Positions 6,070-7,842 of a stretch of DNA of 7,842 nt are shown piece after piece. This DNA is from Ghiorsea sp. GTDB lineage: Bacteria; Pseudomonadota; Zetaproteobacteria; Mariprofundales; Mariprofundaceae. The position numbers and the translations under genes are program-made. Under the pieces are notes generated by a model. It searched no databases, was not told the origin of the DNA, and saw only the letters and a list, made by a program, of their open reading frames with translations. Position 1 is the stretch's first letter. Each line of letters starts with the position of its first letter. The DNA lies in the NCBI GenBank assembly GCA_030950765.1, contig JAUZQX010000010.1:1-7842 (forward strand), given 5' to 3'.

Positions 6070-6773
6070 CTTTGCCAAAACAAACCCTACCTAGCCTTGC
6101 GATTGTGATTCCTGTGTTTAATGAGGAAAAATACTTACCTCATGCGCTAAAAGAAATTCAACGCCTCGAGCTAGAAACTACAGATGAGCTGGTATTTATT
6201 GATGGTGGTTCTAATGATAATACCAAGCAGTTGATTCAAGATGCTGGCTTTCATTGTTTAATATCTAAAGCAGGACGTGCCAAACAAATGAATATGGGTG
6301 CCCAAAACACAGTATCCGATATTATCCTTTTTTTACACATAGATACGTCGCTTAGTTCAAGTAATATCTCGAGCATAAAAAAAACTTATAATCAGGGGCT
6401 CCTATCTGGAAGGTTTAACATAAGACTATCGAACAATCGTCTAAGCTATCGAATTATAAGCTTTTTTATCAATATTCGCTCTTGTTTAACCAAGGTGAGC
6501 ACAGGTGATCAAGGTATGTTTGTTACCAGAGATTCCTTTATGGCTGTAGGCGGGTTTCCTGAGGTGGCTTTAATGGAAGACATTGCACTTAGTAAGAAGC
6601 TAAGGGCGCTCGGCAGGGTTGTTTGTCTGCAAGATGAATTAACCACATCCAGTCGCCGCTGGGAACATTATGGTATTATAAAAACGGTATTGTTAATGTG
6701 GAAGCTGCGCCTTTTGTATTGGTTAGGAGTAAATCCTGAGAAACTTGCAAAAATGTACAGGAGAACTCGCTAA
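6042..6773 (+). CDS. Family 2-like glycosyltransferase, TIGR04283 ('arsenosugar biosynthesis' type)
   Basis: GT-A fold glycosyltransferase of 243 residues. Motifs in order: IVIPVFNEE (21-29), ELVFIDGGSNDNT (49-61), the subfamily motif GRAKQMNMGA (78-87), the metal-binding FLHIDT (97-102), GDQGMFVTRDSFMAVGGFPE (155-174), the catalytic-base motif MEDIAL (178-183) and TSSRRWE (202-208), which with the C-terminal WKLRLLYWLGVNPEKLAKMYRR is characteristic of TIGR04283. Donor and acceptor are unknown; the family name comes from co-occurrence with arsenosugar genes, none of which is here. Start is uncertain: TTG 6042 has a good upstream GAGGG but overlaps the previous gene by 28 bases; TTG 6072 begins 2 bases after that gene's stop and gives the usual short N-terminus (MPKQTLPSLAIVIP). 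TAA and the next ATG share one base (TAATG). Confidence 0.88.
   Translation: MDPYCCGYITLPKQTLPSLAIVIPVFNEEKYLPHALKEIQRLELETTDELVFIDGGSNDNTKQLIQDAGFHCLISKAGRAKQMNMGAQNTVSDIILFLHIDTSLSSSNISSIKKTYNQGLLSGRFNIRLSNNRLSYRIISFFINIRSCLTKVSTGDQGMFVTRDSFMAVGGFPEVALMEDIALSKKLRALGRVVCLQDELTTSSRRWEHYGIIKTVLLMWKLRLLYWLGVNPEKLAKMYRRTR
6759..6764 (+). promoter_or_regulatory. Shine-Dalgarno of the TIGR04282-type gene
   Basis: AGGAGA lies 8 bases before the ATG at 6773 and inside the end of the upstream gene, so the second glycosyltransferase has its own strong ribosome site despite the TAATG overlap. Confidence 0.75.
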
Positions 6774-7369
6774 TGCGTGTTATTATTTTAGCTAAATCCC
6801 CTGTGGTAGGCAAGGTCAAAACCCGACTGATGCCGCAATATACAGCAGAACAAGCAGCAGAACTTCATCAGCAAATGGTAAAAGCCGTTATCACAAAGGT
6901 CTGCGGCATTTTTGATGATGTATGGTTAGCAGTTGATGATGTTAACCATGACTTTTTCAAGAAGCTTGGGACAGAATTTGAGTTTGAGCTACACAACCAA
7001 GGGCAAGGTAACCTTGGGAGTCGATTGCAAACGTTATCTGCCGCCTCATTTGGTTTAGATGATAAATCCGTGATGTTTCTAGGCTCTGATTCACCACATG
7101 TGCATGTTGGTCGCTACCAGAGTGTCACAAGCGCTTTGAAGCAGCGTAATATTGCCATTGGCCCTGTAGAAGACGGTGGCTACGACCTTATTGGCATAAC
7201 CAGTCATTGCCCCAGTGTGTTTGATAATATTCACTGGGGAACAGACAGGGTATTTCATGAAACAATGACTAATATAAGTCACTTAGGATTAACTGTTAAA
7301 GCTTTAGATATCTCTTTCGACTTAGATAGAGCCGAAGATATAAGGCGAGCGCCGCCACATACTTGGTAA
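6773..7369 (+). CDS. GT-A glycosyltransferase/nucleotidyltransferase-like protein, TIGR04282 type
   Basis: A 198-residue protein of the TIGR04282 family (DUF2064), related to GT-A nucleotide-sugar enzymes such as MobA/CofC-like transferases. Motifs: MRVIILAKSPVVGKVKTRL (1-19), the N-terminal nucleotide-binding loop with the P-x2-GxVKTRL pattern; QGQGNLGSRL (76-85); FLGSDSPH (102-109), with the metal-binding DSP; IGPVEDGGYDLIGI (129-142); and FDNIHWGTDRVFHET (150-164). It overlaps the TIGR04283 gene by one base, and the two families are repeatedly found as neighbours, so they probably act in one pathway. Reaction and acceptor are unknown. The final residues after FDLDRAEDI (182-190), RRAPPHTW, do not look like a family ending and lie where a kinase frame runs on the opposite strand, so the 3' end may have been altered by a sequence junction. 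Confidence 0.87.
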   Translation: MRVIILAKSPVVGKVKTRLMPQYTAEQAAELHQQMVKAVITKVCGIFDDVWLAVDDVNHDFFKKLGTEFEFELHNQGQGNLGSRLQTLSAASFGLDDKSVMFLGSDSPHVHVGRYQSVTSALKQRNIAIGPVEDGGYDLIGITSHCPSVFDNIHWGTDRVFHETMTNISHLGLTVKALDISFDLDRAEDIRRAPPHTW

Positions 7370-7842
7370 TGGCACGTATACAGTACCGCGGACAATAACA
7401 CGCAGCATAACTATACCCGATACTCCTTCATCTTTCGCATTTTCAATCTCTCGTATTTTGAAAATCCTTTCTATCCATTTCAAGAATCTACCACCCGATG
7501 ATGTTGCACCTCCAATTTTATACGTCCCATCATATATACCATAGCTTGTTATAAAACCTTCCAAATAGGAATATTTATCGATAATTAAAATTACACTGAT
7601 TGTTGAACCCAAAACGATCAACATATCACCACAGTTGACAACATCAGCTGCTAACATCTCGCAATTTATATCACATGATCCGACCATAACGTATGTTCCT
7701 TCAGGCAATCCCGTTTCTTTCGATGCTTCTTTTGAAATTTCACCAAGTTTTTCTCTTGGCCATCTCAAAGGGGGGATCTTCTCATAAAGTTGAAGATCCC
7801 CCAGTATTTTTGTATACATCTTATCTTTCATGTCAACAAGTT
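7322..7842 (-). CDS. FGGY-family carbohydrate kinase fragment, truncated at both ends
   Basis: Middle part of a xylulokinase/glycerol-kinase-like sugar kinase; about 170 of the usual ~500 residues are visible. Recognisable segments on the minus strand are EKLGEISKEASKETGLPEGT, then VMVGSCD (start of the C-terminal FGGY domain), LGSTISV in place of the usual GTS phosphate loop, and IGGATSSGGRFLKWI. Similarity appears to begin at the window edge, so the ATG at 7831 is probably internal and the N-terminal half lies outside. After GVSGIVML (about 7407-7430) the expected PY-x2-GER-[ST]P segment is missing and unrelated sequence continues to a stop at 7322, overlapping the convergent glycosyltransferase by 48 bases. 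The last 250 or so kinase residues are absent, so it is probably non-functional or a chimera. Sugar specificity cannot be stated. Confidence 0.65.
   Translation of the reverse strand, partial: LVDMKDKMYTKILGDLQLYEKIPPLRWPREKLGEISKEASKETGLPEGTYVMVGSCDINCEMLAADVVNCGDMLIVLGSTISVILIIDKYSYLEGFITSYGIYDGTYKIGGATSSGGRFLKWIERIFKIREIENAKDEGVSGIVMLRVIVRGTVYVPLPSMWRRSPYIFGSI
7771..7802. repeat. Perfect 11-bp inverted repeat (stem-loop) inside the kinase fragment
   Basis: GGGGGATCTTC (7771-7781) pairs perfectly with GAAGATCCCCC (7792-7802) around a 10-base loop. On the plus strand five T's follow at 7807-7811, giving a terminator-like look, but no plus-strand gene obviously ends here. On the minus strand both arms are in the kinase frame, encoding LGDL and KIPP. 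It may be coincidence of coding sequence. Confidence 0.6.

Noticed and set aside
6773..7369. Reading the glycosyltransferase pair as proof of an arsenosugar pathway
   Set aside because: No arsM, arsS or other arsenic gene is in the window, and both families occur outside arsenic loci; the family name alone is not evidence.
7372..7401. Tiny plus-strand frame starting ATGGCACGT (MARIQYRGQ) just after the last glycosyltransferase
   Set aside because: Only nine codons, no ribosome site of its own, and located at the suspected junction; probably chance.
1..7842. CRISPR array, tRNA/rRNA genes, insertion sequence ends, toxin-antitoxin or phage-defence genes
   Set aside because: I saw no regularly spaced direct repeats, cloverleaf-like genes, transposase motifs or defence domains; nearly every base is accounted for by the listed genes.

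Overview
This is gene-dense, moderately AT-rich bacterial chromosomal sequence. The two syntenic blocks, lepB-DUF4845-rnc and rlmN-(mtnP)-pilW-rodZ, together with an outer-membrane PilF/PilW-type lipoprotein, point to a Gram-negative proteobacterium. Gamma- or Zetaproteobacteria-like is my inference; the genus cannot be decided from sequence alone. Both window edges cut genes, and no intergenic gap exceeds about 50 bases.

Left block (+ strand, 1-1373): the 3' end of signal peptidase I (lepB), a small single-pass membrane protein of the DUF4845 type, and RNase III (rnc), which starts with TTG inside the stop of the gene before it. The usual era gene does not follow. Instead rnc meets rodZ tail-to-tail with a 4-base overlap. 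Middle block (- strand, transcribed 4961 to 1370): rlmN (23S rRNA/tRNA m2A radical SAM methyltransferase), mtnP (methylthioadenosine phosphorylase), pilW/pilF (TPR pilotin-like lipoprotein) and rodZ (cell-shape membrane protein). Spacing is tight enough for one operon.

Right block (+ strand, about 5008-7369), divergent from rlmN: an unassigned ATP-grasp enzyme followed by two overlapping genes resembling the TIGR04283 and TIGR04282 glycosyltransferases, often named 'arsenosugar biosynthesis' glycosyltransferases. This three-gene cassette is the least understood part. The ATP-grasp protein carries its Glu-x-Asn metal motif near the N-terminus, as in circularly permuted eukaryotic-type glutathione synthetase. 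No arsM/arsS gene is in the window, so the arsenic link is only a name-based hint.

Right edge (7322-7842, - strand): a fragment of an FGGY-family sugar kinase. It enters from beyond the right edge and loses recognisable kinase sequence at about 7370-7410, where it collides with the 3' end of the last glycosyltransferase. This is either a genomic rearrangement or an assembly/amplification chimera. I found no CRISPR array, tRNA, rRNA, insertion sequence or clear defence system.
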